A stretch of DNA of 64,000 nucleotides from Colwellia sp. 75C3. GTDB lineage: Bacteria; Pseudomonadota; Gammaproteobacteria; Enterobacterales; Alteromonadaceae. Shown here in pieces: positions 54,254-62,724 of this stretch. Position numbers and translations under genes: made by a program. A model generated the notes under the pieces. The model had not been told where the DNA came from. It was given only the letters and a program-made list of their open reading frames with translations, and made no database searches. The stretch is from contig NZ_PJAU01000060.1 in assembly GCF_002836255.1 (NCBI RefSeq), positions 248,001-312,000 of the forward strand, written 5' to 3'. Positions within the stretch are counted from its first letter, which is position 1. Each line of letters opens with the position of its first letter.

Positions 54254-56883
54254 TAATCAATTTCTTCTTTTAAACGCAGTGCTAAAGCTTCTTGCTCTTG
54301 AACCGTTAACTCATTATTTTCGGCACTAGAGATAGTAAATACATCATCCGCCTTCTCACCAAATGTGGTGATTTTTGCGGAGTGAATATTAATCTGTGCT
54401 TGTTGAAATACTTGGGCAATATTTGATAATAAGCCCGGTCTATCCAAGGCTATTATTTCAATCATGGTTCTATTTTTTGAATGTATTTTAATAAAGTTAA
54501 CACGTAGTGGTACTTTAAATTTTTTCATGTGCCTTGCTACCTTGGGCTCAGGTAACTCACAGATATTAACTTTCCCTAGTCTATCAACGAGGTCTTGACT
54601 CATCTCTTTGGTATAGAAACGTTCTCTTAACGGTTTATTACGACTGTCGAGTACGACAAAGGTATTTACGGTATAACCTGTTTTGGTAGAAATTATTTTT
54701 GCATCATGTATTGATAATTTCTTTGTCACCAAAAAGGCAACGCTGTTAGCAAAGGTATTATTTTTTTCTTTAGTGAAAATAAATACTTCTGTGCCGCCTC
54801 TATAGGGAACTGAGCTGATAAGCACTAAAGGCTTTTCTCTGTCGTGTTCGAGAATGTTTTGACATTGTCTAGCTATTTGCTCAGGGGAGTAACGTAAAAA
54901 GTAATCAACTCTGAACTCATCCCACAACGCTTTAATACTTTGCTCATTAATATTCTGTTCGCTTAATATGGCTAATGCTTGTTGTTGATTCTCTCGAATC
55001 TTAGAACGAGTCTCAACCGGTTTCTCTAAACCATGACGAAAAGCACTTAACGTATTAAAATAGAGTTCTTCAAGTAAGTTTGCTTTCCAATTATTCCACA
55101 AGCTTTCATTGGTACCGCGCATATCGGCTACGGTTAAACAATAAAGATAATTTAAATGCGCTTCATCTCTTACAATTTCCCCGAATGTTTGAATGACATT
55201 TTCATCATTAATATCACGGCGCTGAGCAGTCACCGACATTAATAAATGATGCTCAACAAGCCAAGCCACCATATTACTGTCATGTTTGCTCATTTGATGG
55301 GACAAGCAAAAATTTAAGGCATCTACCGCACCTAATTTAGCATGATCGCCACCACGGCCTTTGCCGATATCATGAAAGAATCCACCAAGATAAAGCACTT
55401 CAGGTTTACGAATTTTTTGTACTATTTTACTACACAGTGGAAACTTATGATTATGCTCTTTTTGACTAAACTGATGTAAATTTTTAATCACTCGGTAGCT
55501 GTGTTCATCTACTGAGTAGGCATGGAAAAGGTCAAATTGCATTTGGCCGGCAATATTACGCCAAAGCGGTAAATATGAACTGAGAATACTGTGCCTGTGC
55601 ATTAATGTTAACGCTAAACCTAAGCCTCGTGGATGACGAATAATAGCCATAAACATACGGCGACATTCAGCATAATCGATCAAGCCTGAAATGAGTCGTC
55701 TGCGCGCATTACGCATTAATCGCATGGTATGTGAATGTATACCTTTAATACCCGGCTCTTGAGCTATGATTAAAAACATTTCAATCATTTTGACAGGGCG
55801 CATAAAAATACGGTCGTTTCGGGTGTTAATTAAGGTATCAACCAACTCAAAATCCTGATTGATAATACTGATATTACTCTGTTCAGGTTTTTTGATAATC
55901 GCTTGTTCGAAATGCTGTAGTAGCATGGTATTCAATTCAGTCACACGAGCAATAATACGGAAGAAACGCTTCATCATACGCTCTACTGGAGCTTTACCCT
56001 CATCACCAAAGCCCATCATTTTCGCTACATCTGCTTGGTAATCAAATAAAAGCCGATTTTCACTTCTACCGGCCACAAAATGTAATGCAAAGCGCATGCG
56101 CCATAGGTAATCTTGTGACTCTAACAGCTCAAAAAATTCATTAGGGTAGAGGTAGTTATGTTCAACTAGTTCTTCAAGTGAGTCTGCTGAAAAATGACGC
56201 TTGGCGACCCAAGAAATCGTTTGAATATCACGTAAACCACCCGGATTTGCTTTTAAATTCGGTTCAAGGGTATAGGCAGCACCACGGTATTGTTGATGTC
56301 TGGCATCCTGCTCTTTACATTTTGCGATAAAGAATTTTTCTGAGGTCCAAAAAACCTCTTCATTTAATAACGGCATTAATTGCTGGGTAAGTGTTTCACT
56401 ACCCGCTATTTGTCGCATTTCCATTAAATTGGTGGCAACAGTTACTTCTTTTACCGCTTGTTTTAAGCATTCTTTAATAGAGCGAACACTATGGCCAATA
56501 TCAAGTTTTATATCCCAAAGTTGAGTAATAAAGCTGGATATTTTTTCTTCTAATTCTAGATTAACTTCTTCTTGTGTTAATAATAAAATATCAACGTCAG
56601 ATTGAGGGTGTAATTCAGCTCGACCATAACCACCAACAGCAACTAAGCTAATTTGATACTCATCAAGGTGGTGCTGACACCACAATTTTTTTAAAATGGC
56701 ATCAACAAAAATAGCGCGCGATGATAATAAGTCACTTATATCATTATCAATAAAAACATCTTTTAACCAAGTATTAAAGGACAGACTTAATTGGCAAATA
56801 TCATGGGTAGATAAAAAGTCAGCACTAACAGCTAATTTATTAATAAATTCGGGAGGAACTATATGTACTGGGTTATTAGTCAA
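54253..56883 (-). CDS. glnD: GlnD, bifunctional uridylyltransferase/uridylyl-removing enzyme
   Basis: GlnD senses glutamine and modifies the PII protein to set nitrogen metabolism. The 876-residue protein has the nucleotidyltransferase signature VGGYGRAELHPQSDVDILLL, a GlnD linker domain, the HD domain (GGFFHDIGKGRGGDHAKLGA) for uridylyl removal, and two C-terminal ACT domains (VPYRGGTEVFIFT and IEIIALDRPGLLSNIAQVF). The start is TTG 56883 after AAAGG. Its stop coincides with the end of a MITE-like element. Confidence 0.96.
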   Translation of the reverse strand: MTNNPVHIVPPEFINKLAVSADFLSTHDICQLSLSFNTWLKDVFIDNDISDLLSSRAIFVDAILKKLWCQHHLDEYQISLVAVGGYGRAELHPQSDVDILLLTQEEVNLELEEKISSFITQLWDIKLDIGHSVRSIKECLKQAVKEVTVATNLMEMRQIAGSETLTQQLMPLLNEEVFWTSEKFFIAKCKEQDARHQQYRGAAYTLEPNLKANPGGLRDIQTISWVAKRHFSADSLEELVEHNYLYPNEFFELLESQDYLWRMRFALHFVAGRSENRLLFDYQADVAKMMGFGDEGKAPVERMMKRFFRIIARVTELNTMLLQHFEQAIIKKPEQSNISIINQDFELVDTLINTRNDRIFMRPVKMIEMFLIIAQEPGIKGIHSHTMRLMRNARRRLISGLIDYAECRRMFMAIIRHPRGLGLALTLMHRHSILSSYLPLWRNIAGQMQFDLFHAYSVDEHSYRVIKNLHQFSQKEHNHKFPLCSKIVQKIRKPEVLYLGGFFHDIGKGRGGDHAKLGAVDALNFCLSHQMSKHDSNMVAWLVEHHLLMSVTAQRRDINDENVIQTFGEIVRDEAHLNYLYCLTVADMRGTNESLWNNWKANLLEELYFNTLSAFRHGLEKPVETRSKIRENQQQALAILSEQNINEQSIKALWDEFRVDYFLRYSPEQIARQCQNILEHDREKPLVLISSVPYRGGTEVFIFTKEKNNTFANSVAFLVTKKLSIHDAKIISTKTGYTVNTFVVLDSRNKPLRERFYTKEMSQDLVDRLGKVNICELPEPKVARHMKKFKVPLRVNFIKIHSKNRTMIEIIALDRPGLLSNIAQVFQQAQINIHSAKITTFGEKADDVFTISSAENNELTVQEQEALALRLKEEID

Positions 56884-56931
56884 GAGTTTACCTTTTATCT
56901 ATAGCGATTAATCTTTAGGTGTTAATGTTTT

Positions 56932-57064
56932 ATACCCGATACCGATTAAGTGCATGGTTTCAGCATTTTGAATGGTAACAGGAGTATACCCGTTACCATT
57001 TAAGATATATTTTTCAGAGCATTTGAACAGTTCCCACTGAAATCCAGACTTTGAATGGCAGCAG
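56932..57064. repeat. Two degenerate MITE-like ends in tandem, map-glnD gap
   Basis: Positions 56932-56987 start ATACCCGATACCGATTAAG and end GAATGGTAACAGGAGTAT, matching both termini of the element at 57984-58245 with the middle deleted. Positions 56986-57064 repeat this pattern with ATACCCGTTACCATTTAAG and ACTTTGAATGGCAGCAG. They fill most of the 189-bp gap between map and glnD. Confidence 0.65.
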
Positions 57065-57072
57065 TTTAAATA

Positions 57073-57861
57073 TTAATTATGTAATATGCGGGTAATTGTT
57101 TCTTCTTCACGTAATGTCAAAATTTCACAACCCGTTTTAGTGACAACAATGGTGTGTTCCCATTGCGCTGATCTTTTGCCATCGGCAGTATAAACAGTCC
57201 AGTTGTCGGTCTTATCTAACAGCGTACCAGAACGACCTAAGTTAACCATAGGTTCAATGGTAAAACACATGCCAACTTCCATTTTGGTTTTGTCATTGTT
57301 TTTATAGTGCATAATCTGTGGTTCTTCATGAAACTCTTGACCTATACCATGACCACAATAATCTTTCACTATAGAGTAACGACCTGATTTTTTGACGAAC
57401 TTTTGAATAGTTGCGCCAATTTCACCAAAAGTAGCACCAGGCTTAACTTTTTTAAGCGCTAAATAAAGCGACTCTTGAGTGATACGACAAAGGCGATTAT
57501 CTTCAGCTGAGACATCTCCTATTAGAAACATTTTGCTGGTATCACCATGATAACCGTCTTTTATTACGGTAATATCAAGATTAATAATATCACCATCAGC
57601 TAACGTTGTGTCATCAGGGATACCGTGACAAACAACGTGATTGACTGAAGTACAAATAGACTTAGGAAAGTGATGGTAATTTAGTGGCGCTGATATAGCC
57701 TCTTGCACTTTATCCGTATATTCTGCGCATAACGTATTAAGGGCATCAGTGGTTATGCCTGCTTTTACATGAGGTGCTATCATTTCTAATACCTCAGCGG
57801 CTAGCTTGCCGGCAATGCGCATTTTTTCTATTTCTTCTTGGCTTTTTATCGTGATGGCCAT
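57073..57861 (-). CDS. map: Map, type I methionine aminopeptidase
   Basis: Map removes the initiator methionine from new proteins. The 262-residue enzyme has the five metal ligands in place: two aspartates in INLDITVIKDGYHGDTSKMF, the histidine in CGHGIGQEFHEEPQIMHY, and glutamates in CFTIEPMV and QWEHTIVV. The size is normal. In gammaproteobacteria map usually lies beside glnD and divergent from rpsB, as here, although another gene and a repeat element now lie between map and rpsB. Confidence 0.97.
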   Translation of the reverse strand: MAITIKSQEEIEKMRIAGKLAAEVLEMIAPHVKAGITTDALNTLCAEYTDKVQEAISAPLNYHHFPKSICTSVNHVVCHGIPDDTTLADGDIINLDITVIKDGYHGDTSKMFLIGDVSAEDNRLCRITQESLYLALKKVKPGATFGEIGATIQKFVKKSGRYSIVKDYCGHGIGQEFHEEPQIMHYKNNDKTKMEVGMCFTIEPMVNLGRSGTLLDKTDNWTVYTADGKRSAQWEHTIVVTKTGCEILTLREEETITRILHN

Positions 57862-57983
57862 CGTTGTCTATCTCTTTAAGTTTTCGCTAGTGGCGTGATT
57901 GACGACCACTATGCTATTGAGTATTTGTAACGCCATACTGTTGGAGTGCTTATGGCGTAATTATGGAATAATGAGCTTGGTAT

Positions 57984-58245
57984 ATACCCGCTACCAATCA
58001 AGATGCATATTTCAGAGTGCTTGAGCAATTTCACTTCAAGGCGCTGTGATGAAATAAGGGTTATTTCCTTATAAATCACAGCAACGATGAAATTATGTTG
58101 CTCAAGCGCTTCTTTGATGGGTTTAAAATAACTTTATACCGCGTTAAATAATCAAACCATAGAATGACTATGCTTAAATCATTTGCCTTGCCTAAAGTCA
58201 TTTTAACTCCCACTGAAACCCTGCACTTTGAATGGTAACGGGTAT
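57984..58245. mobile_element. MITE-like element between the DsbA-fold gene and map
   Basis: The 262-bp segment begins ATACCCGCTACCAATCAAG and ends with its imperfect inverse (reverse complement ATACCCGTTACCATTCAAAG). Similarity of the arms extends to GTTTCAG. Outside both ends lies CTTGGTAT / ATACCAAG, a further inverted pair. Inside are nested arms TTGAGCAA (58021) / TTGCTCAA (58098) and GCTGTGAT (58043) / ATCACAGC (58075). There is no coding frame. The folded RNA would be a long hairpin. Confidence 0.75.
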
Positions 58246-58257
58246 TAAGATACCAAG

Positions 58258-58878
58258 TTAAGCGTATTTATTTAACTCTAATTTTATCGCATCAATTATG
58301 GCATCAGGTTCTTCTAGGTATAAATTGTGATTAAGTAGAATAAGATCATCATCTATTGCCAATAATAACGCGGGAATAGCCTGAGTTCCTATTATTTCCT
58401 GTAGGGCATAAATTTCATGCACCTGCGCCGCAGCATCACTCGATAATTTCGTTTTGTTAAAGATCTTTGCGGGTACTGATAACTTGAATTCATCTACGAT
58501 GTCATTTAAATGTGCTTGTTCACTGAGCTCATTGCCTTTTGAAAAATGCTCAGTTTGTAAAGCATTTAATAAAGCTAATGCTTGTTGAGGCGTTTTTTCA
58601 GCAGCCCAAGTCATCAGGTTGGCACATAAGGTAGAATCTTTTCCATGAGAGACTTTACCCATGTACTCAGGAGAAAAATTAACCGAAGATAGATCTTTAA
58701 CTTGGGCAATTTGTTGCTTAGTTATTACATTATTATCATCAGCGTCAGAAAAATAGGCGCAATGCCATAAATTAATTGCTACTTCTGGTAATGATTTGTT
58801 TACCGCATTCACTAAAGGAGTTGTTGCATAACTCCAAGGACAGTGACTGTCATAAATGAAAAATAATTCTGCTGTCAT
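58258..58878 (-). CDS. DsbA-fold thioredoxin-like protein with CPWS site
   Basis: The 206-residue protein has the DsbA/FrnE-like fold pattern: an N-terminal beta-strand LFFIYDSHCPWSYATTPLV, a helical middle, and the cis-Pro region IIGTQAIPALLLAID. The active site is C13-P-W-S16, so the second cysteine of CxxC is replaced by serine. There is no signal peptide, hence probably cytoplasmic. Single-cysteine members may act as isomerase-like or glutathione-dependent enzymes. The substrate is unknown. It is divergent from rpsB. Confidence 0.8.
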   Translation of the reverse strand: MTAELFFIYDSHCPWSYATTPLVNAVNKSLPEVAINLWHCAYFSDADDNNVITKQQIAQVKDLSSVNFSPEYMGKVSHGKDSTLCANLMTWAAEKTPQQALALLNALQTEHFSKGNELSEQAHLNDIVDEFKLSVPAKIFNKTKLSSDAAAQVHEIYALQEIIGTQAIPALLLAIDDDLILLNHNLYLEEPDAIIDAIKLELNKYA

Positions 58879-59026
58879 TACTTACCCTATAAAAATTGGT
58901 GATTTAGATTAAAAACGATATGTATATATTAATATCTGCTGATTTTAACTCGCCTTGCTTTAATATCCCACTATAAATCGTCTTTTGGTGATAAATCATT
59001 TTTGTCTAGCTAAAAAATCGCCTTTA

Positions 59027-59035
59027 TGGTATAAA
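59027..59035 (+). promoter_or_regulatory. Probable rpsB promoter (-10 region)
   Basis: TGGTATAAA resembles an extended -10 element and is followed by GTGCGGCGC, a GC-rich discriminator of the kind seen at stringently controlled ribosomal promoters. A TTGTCT at 59002 is too far away (22 bases) to be an ideal -35. Confidence 0.5.
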
Positions 59036-59199
59036 GTGCGGCGCTGAATTTTTAGTTAGCCTTTATTATTGTTGTTTTATACGATAAAAATAGGCTTGGC
59101 TTGGTTTAGTGACAATTTAAATCGACTATTTGAATGAAAAACTTTATTAAGTTTTTTGGCTTATAAGTCATTATTATAAACTCACATACATCTATTAAA

Positions 59200-59294
59200 G
59201 GTATACCGGGGTGCTCAGTTTAGACTATAAAGTCAAAACAAAAGAGTCGTGTATATTGGGTGTATGAACGCTTAACCCCATAAAGGAAAGAAAA
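59200..59294 (+). promoter_or_regulatory. Candidate S2 autoregulatory leader of rpsB
   Basis: GGGGT at 59208-59212 can pair with ACCCC at 59275-59279, enclosing a small GACT/AGTC hairpin (59223-59234) just before the Shine-Dalgarno AAAGGAAAG. Gammaproteobacterial rpsB leaders are known to bind S2 and repress translation. I infer that this is the equivalent element but could not check it against a covariance model. Confidence 0.45.
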
Positions 59295-60023
59295 ATGTCA
59301 AACGTTTCAATGCGCGATATGCTTAAAGCCGGTGTTCATTTCGGTCACAAAACACGTTACTGGAATCCTAAAATGAAGCAATTCATTTTTGGTGCTCGCG
59401 ATAAAGTTCATATCATTAACCTTGAACAAACAGTTCCAATGTTCAATGAAGCACTTGCTTTCGTAAACAATGTTTCATCGAAAAAAGGTAAAGTGTTATT
59501 TGTTGGTACTAAACGTGCTGCAAGTGATGCAATCAAAGATGCTGCTATTAAGTCTGACCAATTCTACGTTAACCACCGCTGGTTAGGTGGCATGTTGACT
59601 AACTGGAAAACAGTTCGTCAATCAATTAAACGTCTAAAAGATTTAGAAGCTCAAAGCAGTGACGGTACTTTCGAAGCGTTAACTAAGAAAGAAGCGTTAA
59701 TGCGTACTCGTGAAATGGAAAAGCTTGATAAAAGTTTAGGTGGTATCAAAAACATGGGTGGTTTACCTGATGTTTTATTTATCGTTGATGCTGATCACGA
59801 GCACATTGCTATTAAAGAAGCAAACAACCTTGGTATCCCAGTAATTTCTGTTGTTGATACTAACTCAAACCCTGATGGTGTTGATTACATCATTCCAGGT
59901 AACGATGATGCAATTCGTGCCGTCACTTTATACTGTGATGCTGTTGCTAACTCTGTGCTTAGTGGCCGTGAGCAAAACATCGTAGTACAAGCTGAAAAAG
60001 ACGGTTTTGTTGAAGCTGAGTAA
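59295..60023 (+). CDS. rpsB: Ribosomal protein S2
   Basis: S2 is a 30S subunit protein, assembled late with S1. The 242-residue product begins MSNVSMRDMLKAGVHFGHKT and includes WNPKMKQFIFGARDKVHIIN, NHRWLGGMLTNWKTVRQSI and GIPVISVVDTNSNPDGVDY. A strong AAAGGAAAG site precedes the ATG. It is followed by a hairpin and tsf, the universal pair. Confidence 0.98.
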   Translation: MSNVSMRDMLKAGVHFGHKTRYWNPKMKQFIFGARDKVHIINLEQTVPMFNEALAFVNNVSSKKGKVLFVGTKRAASDAIKDAAIKSDQFYVNHRWLGGMLTNWKTVRQSIKRLKDLEAQSSDGTFEALTKKEALMRTREMEKLDKSLGGIKNMGGLPDVLFIVDADHEHIAIKEANNLGIPVISVVDTNSNPDGVDYIIPGNDDAIRAVTLYCDAVANSVLSGREQNIVVQAEKDGFVEAE

Positions 60024-60051
60024 TCTCGGTTAGCAATACGTTTATTTTCTA

Positions 60052-60079
60052 TTGCCACAAAAGTACGCTTTTGTGGCAA
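60052..60079 (+). terminator. Hairpin between rpsB and tsf (attenuator-like)
   Basis: TTGCCACAAAAG and CTTTTGTGGCAA form a perfect 12-bp stem with a TACG loop. It lacks a T-run (CTTATTTA follows), so it may only partly stop transcription, or protect the rpsB message from 3' decay. Confidence 0.65.
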
Positions 60080-60157
60080 CTTATTTAATACTTATGCCCA
60101 AAATTGATTTAGTGATAATTCAAATCTGGGGATAACAGAAAACTGAGGAATTAACTC

Positions 60158-61006
60158 ATGGCAATTACTGCTGCAATGGTTAAAGAACTTCGTGAACGCA
60201 CAGCTGCGGGCATGATGGATTGTAAAAATGCTTTAGTAGAAGCTGAAGGCGACATGGAACTTGCGATTGAAAATATGCGTAAGAACGGTCAAGCTAAAGC
60301 GGCTAAGAAAGCTGGTAACATCGCTGCTGAAGGTGCAATTTTAATTAAAACTACTGATGGTCTTGCCGCTTTAGTTGAAGTTAACTGTCAAACAGATTTC
60401 GTAGCAAAAGATGATAACTTCTTAGGTTTTGCTAACGAAGTTGCTGATGCAGCCCTTGCTTCTAAAGTAACAATCGCAGATCTTCAAGCACAATTCGAAG
60501 AAAAGCGTATTACGCTTGTGACTAAAATTGGTGAAAACATCAATATTCGTCGCGTAGAATACGTTAAAGGTGCTAATTTAGCATCTTATAGCCATGGCGC
60601 TACTATCGGTGTTGTTGTTGCTGGTGAAGGTGATGCAGAATCACTTAAGCACATTGCTATGCATGTTGCTGCAAGCAAGCCTGAGTTCTTAACTCCTGAT
60701 GACGTTCCAGCTGATGTTGTTGCTAATGAAAAACGCATTCAAATCGAAATGGCGATGAACGAAGGCAAGCCTCAAGAAATCGCTGAGAAGATGGTTACAG
60801 GCCGCATGAAGAAGTTTACAGGTGAAGTTTCTTTAACTGGTCAAGCTTTCATCATGGAACCTAAGAAAACTGTTGGTGTTATTCTTACTGAGAAAGGTAT
60901 CACTGTTTCTAACTTCGTACGTTTAGAAGTTGGTGAAGGTATCGAGAAGAAAGAAGAAGATTTCGCAGCTGAAGTAGAAGCACAAATTGCTGCTGCTAAA
61001 GCTTAA
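60158..61006 (+). CDS. tsf: Elongation factor Ts
   Basis: EF-Ts recycles EF-Tu from the GDP to the GTP form. The 282-residue protein has the N-terminal UBA-like domain (MVKELRERTAAGMMDCKNAL), the contact motif CQTDFVAKDDNF, and the core and C-terminal module (KKTVGVILTEKGITVSNFVR). The size is normal. It ends 60 bp before a strong terminator. Confidence 0.98.
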   Translation: MAITAAMVKELRERTAAGMMDCKNALVEAEGDMELAIENMRKNGQAKAAKKAGNIAAEGAILIKTTDGLAALVEVNCQTDFVAKDDNFLGFANEVADAALASKVTIADLQAQFEEKRITLVTKIGENINIRRVEYVKGANLASYSHGATIGVVVAGEGDAESLKHIAMHVAASKPEFLTPDDVPADVVANEKRIQIEMAMNEGKPQEIAEKMVTGRMKKFTGEVSLTGQAFIMEPKKTVGVILTEKGITVSNFVRLEVGEGIEKKEEDFAAEVEAQIAAAKA

Positions 61007-61065
61007 TTTATTTTATTTGATGGCTTAGTTTTATTACTAACATAATCAAATGAATTGAATTACTC

Positions 61066-61096
61066 AAAAACGTCTACCTTGGTAGACGTTTTTTTA
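61066..61096 (+). terminator. Intrinsic terminator after tsf
   Basis: AAAACGTCTACC and GGTAGACGTTTT form a perfect stem with a 2-4 base loop and a T-run. Confidence 0.93.
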
Positions 61097-61173
61097 TACC
61101 AAAAATTTGCTCTTTACGTAATAAAAAGTGAGTTTTTTCAGTTTAGACTATCGTGTGTGAGCTAAACGTATTA

Positions 61174-61210
61174 AAATAGCCGCGGTCTTTTGACCTCGGC
61201 TATTTTTTTT
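61174..61210 (+). terminator. Terminator-like hairpin in the pyrH leader
   Basis: AAATAGCCG-C-GGTC pairs with GACC-T-CGGCTATTT around a TTTT loop, followed by eight T. It is a full intrinsic terminator, yet it lies after the tsf terminator and only 43 bp before the pyrH ATG, so it could act as an attenuator of pyrH. Confidence 0.8.
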
Positions 61211-61252
61211 GCTTAAATTTTATTACTTTAACCGCGACAGGAACTTTTCCCT

Positions 61253-61996
61253 ATGACAACCAATCCTAAACCTGCTTATCGACGAATTCTATTAAAACTC
61301 AGTGGTGAAGCGCTAATGGGTGACGAGGGTTTTGGAATTGATCCTAAAGTACTTGACCGCATGGCTCAAGAAATCAAAGAGCTGGTAGAAATGGGTATCC
61401 AGGTGGGTCTAGTTATCGGCGGTGGTAATTTATTTCGCGGTGCGGGTCTAGCTGAAGCTGGTATGAACCGTGTTGTTGGCGATCAAATGGGCATGTTAGC
61501 TACCGTAATGAATGGTTTAGCAATGCGTGACGCGCTACATCGTGCCTTTGTAAATACACGTTTGATGTCAGCTATTGATTTAGCCGGTGTATGTGAGCGT
61601 TACAACTGGGCAAATGCCATCAGTTTATTAAAATCTGGCCGTGTAGTTATTTTTTCTGCTGGTACAGGTAATCCATTTTTCACTACAGATTCAGCTGCAT
61701 GTTTACGCGGCATAGAAATAGAAGCAGATGCTGTATTTAAAGCGACAAAAGTTGATGGGATTTACTCGGCAGATCCAGTGACAAACCCAGAAGCAGAGCT
61801 TTATAGTGAATTAAGTTATGATGAAGTACTCGACAAAGAATTAAAAGTGATGGACTTAGCTGCCTTTACTTTAGCCCGTGATCATAATATGCCTATTCGC
61901 GTATTTAATATGAATAAAGCGGGTGCGTTGAAGTCTGTCATCATGGGCGGTAGTGAAGGTACCGTGATTTCACACAAAAAACGTATTGAAACTTAA
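61253..61996 (+). CDS. pyrH: PyrH, UMP kinase
   Basis: PyrH phosphorylates UMP to UDP and is regulated by GTP and UTP. The 247-residue hexameric enzyme has RILLKLSGEALMGDEGFGID, GLVIGGGNLFRGAGLAEAGM, GDQMGMLATVMNGLAMRDAL and FFTTDSAACLRGIEIEAD, all typical of the amino-acid-kinase-fold UMP kinase. It sits between tsf and frr as in most bacteria. Confidence 0.98.
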   Translation: MTTNPKPAYRRILLKLSGEALMGDEGFGIDPKVLDRMAQEIKELVEMGIQVGLVIGGGNLFRGAGLAEAGMNRVVGDQMGMLATVMNGLAMRDALHRAFVNTRLMSAIDLAGVCERYNWANAISLLKSGRVVIFSAGTGNPFFTTDSAACLRGIEIEADAVFKATKVDGIYSADPVTNPEAELYSELSYDEVLDKELKVMDLAAFTLARDHNMPIRVFNMNKAGALKSVIMGGSEGTVISHKKRIET

Positions 61997-62073
61997 GTCA
62001 AAATTAGAGTGAGTAAGCCACGAGATATAAAGTCCAGGCTTAAATTAACTTATTAATATTTAGGGAAATTATC

Positions 62074-62631
62074 GTGATAGATGAAATAATTGAAGATGCT
62101 CAAGACCGTATGGGCAAGAGTATCGATGCTTTAAAAACTAGTTTGACTAAAATAAGAACTGGCCGTGCACATGCATCATTATTAGATAATATTGTTGTTG
62201 AATATTACGGCATGGATACCCCATTAAACCAAGTAGGCAATGTATCAGTGCCAGATGCACGTAATCTTTCGATTACGGTTTTTGATAAAGGAATGATTTC
62301 AGCGGTTGAAAAAGCCATTATGAAATCTGATTTAGGCTTAAACCCACAATCGAATGGCACGTTAATACGCATCCCATTACCACCGCTTACTGAAGAGCGT
62401 CGTAAAGATTTGGTTAAAGTTGTTCGTGGTGAAGCTGAAGGCGGAAAAGTGGCTATCCGTAATATTCGTCGCGACGCAAACTCGGACTTTAAAAGTCTAT
62501 TAAAAGAAAAAGAAATCAGCGAAGATGACCATCATCAAGCTGAAGATTCAATTCAAAAGATCACAGATGCTTTTGTCAAACAAGTGGATGAAGTGCTTGT
62601 GAAGAAAGAAGCGGAATTAATGGAAATATAA
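62074..62631 (+). CDS. frr: Ribosome recycling factor
   Basis: RRF with EF-G splits post-termination ribosomes. The 185-residue protein starts at GTG 62074 after GGGAAA. It contains RMGKSIDALKTSLTKIRTGR, YYGMDTPLNQVGNVSVPDAR, IRIPLPPLTEERRKDLVKVV and VAIRNIRRDAN, the diagnostic blocks. It is followed by a terminator, 93 bp before uppS. Confidence 0.98.
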   Translation: MIDEIIEDAQDRMGKSIDALKTSLTKIRTGRAHASLLDNIVVEYYGMDTPLNQVGNVSVPDARNLSITVFDKGMISAVEKAIMKSDLGLNPQSNGTLIRIPLPPLTEERRKDLVKVVRGEAEGGKVAIRNIRRDANSDFKSLLKEKEISEDDHHQAEDSIQKITDAFVKQVDEVLVKKEAELMEI

Positions 62632-62649
62632 GTTCATCTAATAACATAA

Positions 62650-62686
62650 CGCCATGTTGCTGCTATTTAGCCAACTGGCGTTTTTT
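62650..62686 (+). terminator. Intrinsic terminator after frr
   Basis: CGCCA-T-GTTG pairs with CAAC-TGGCG (one bulged T) and six T follow. It separates the frr message from uppS-cdsA. Confidence 0.85.
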
Positions 62687-62724
62687 ATTAAGAGTGACTT
62701 AGATAATAAATGGAAAATTGTTAA

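Larger units (their letters stand above)
58879..59294 (+). other. Intergenic region and leader of rpsB
   Basis: These 416 bp hold no coding frame. They contain the start region of the divergent DsbA-fold gene, a likely rpsB promoter near 59027-59035 and a long 5' leader of rpsB with pairing potential. Confidence 0.6.
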
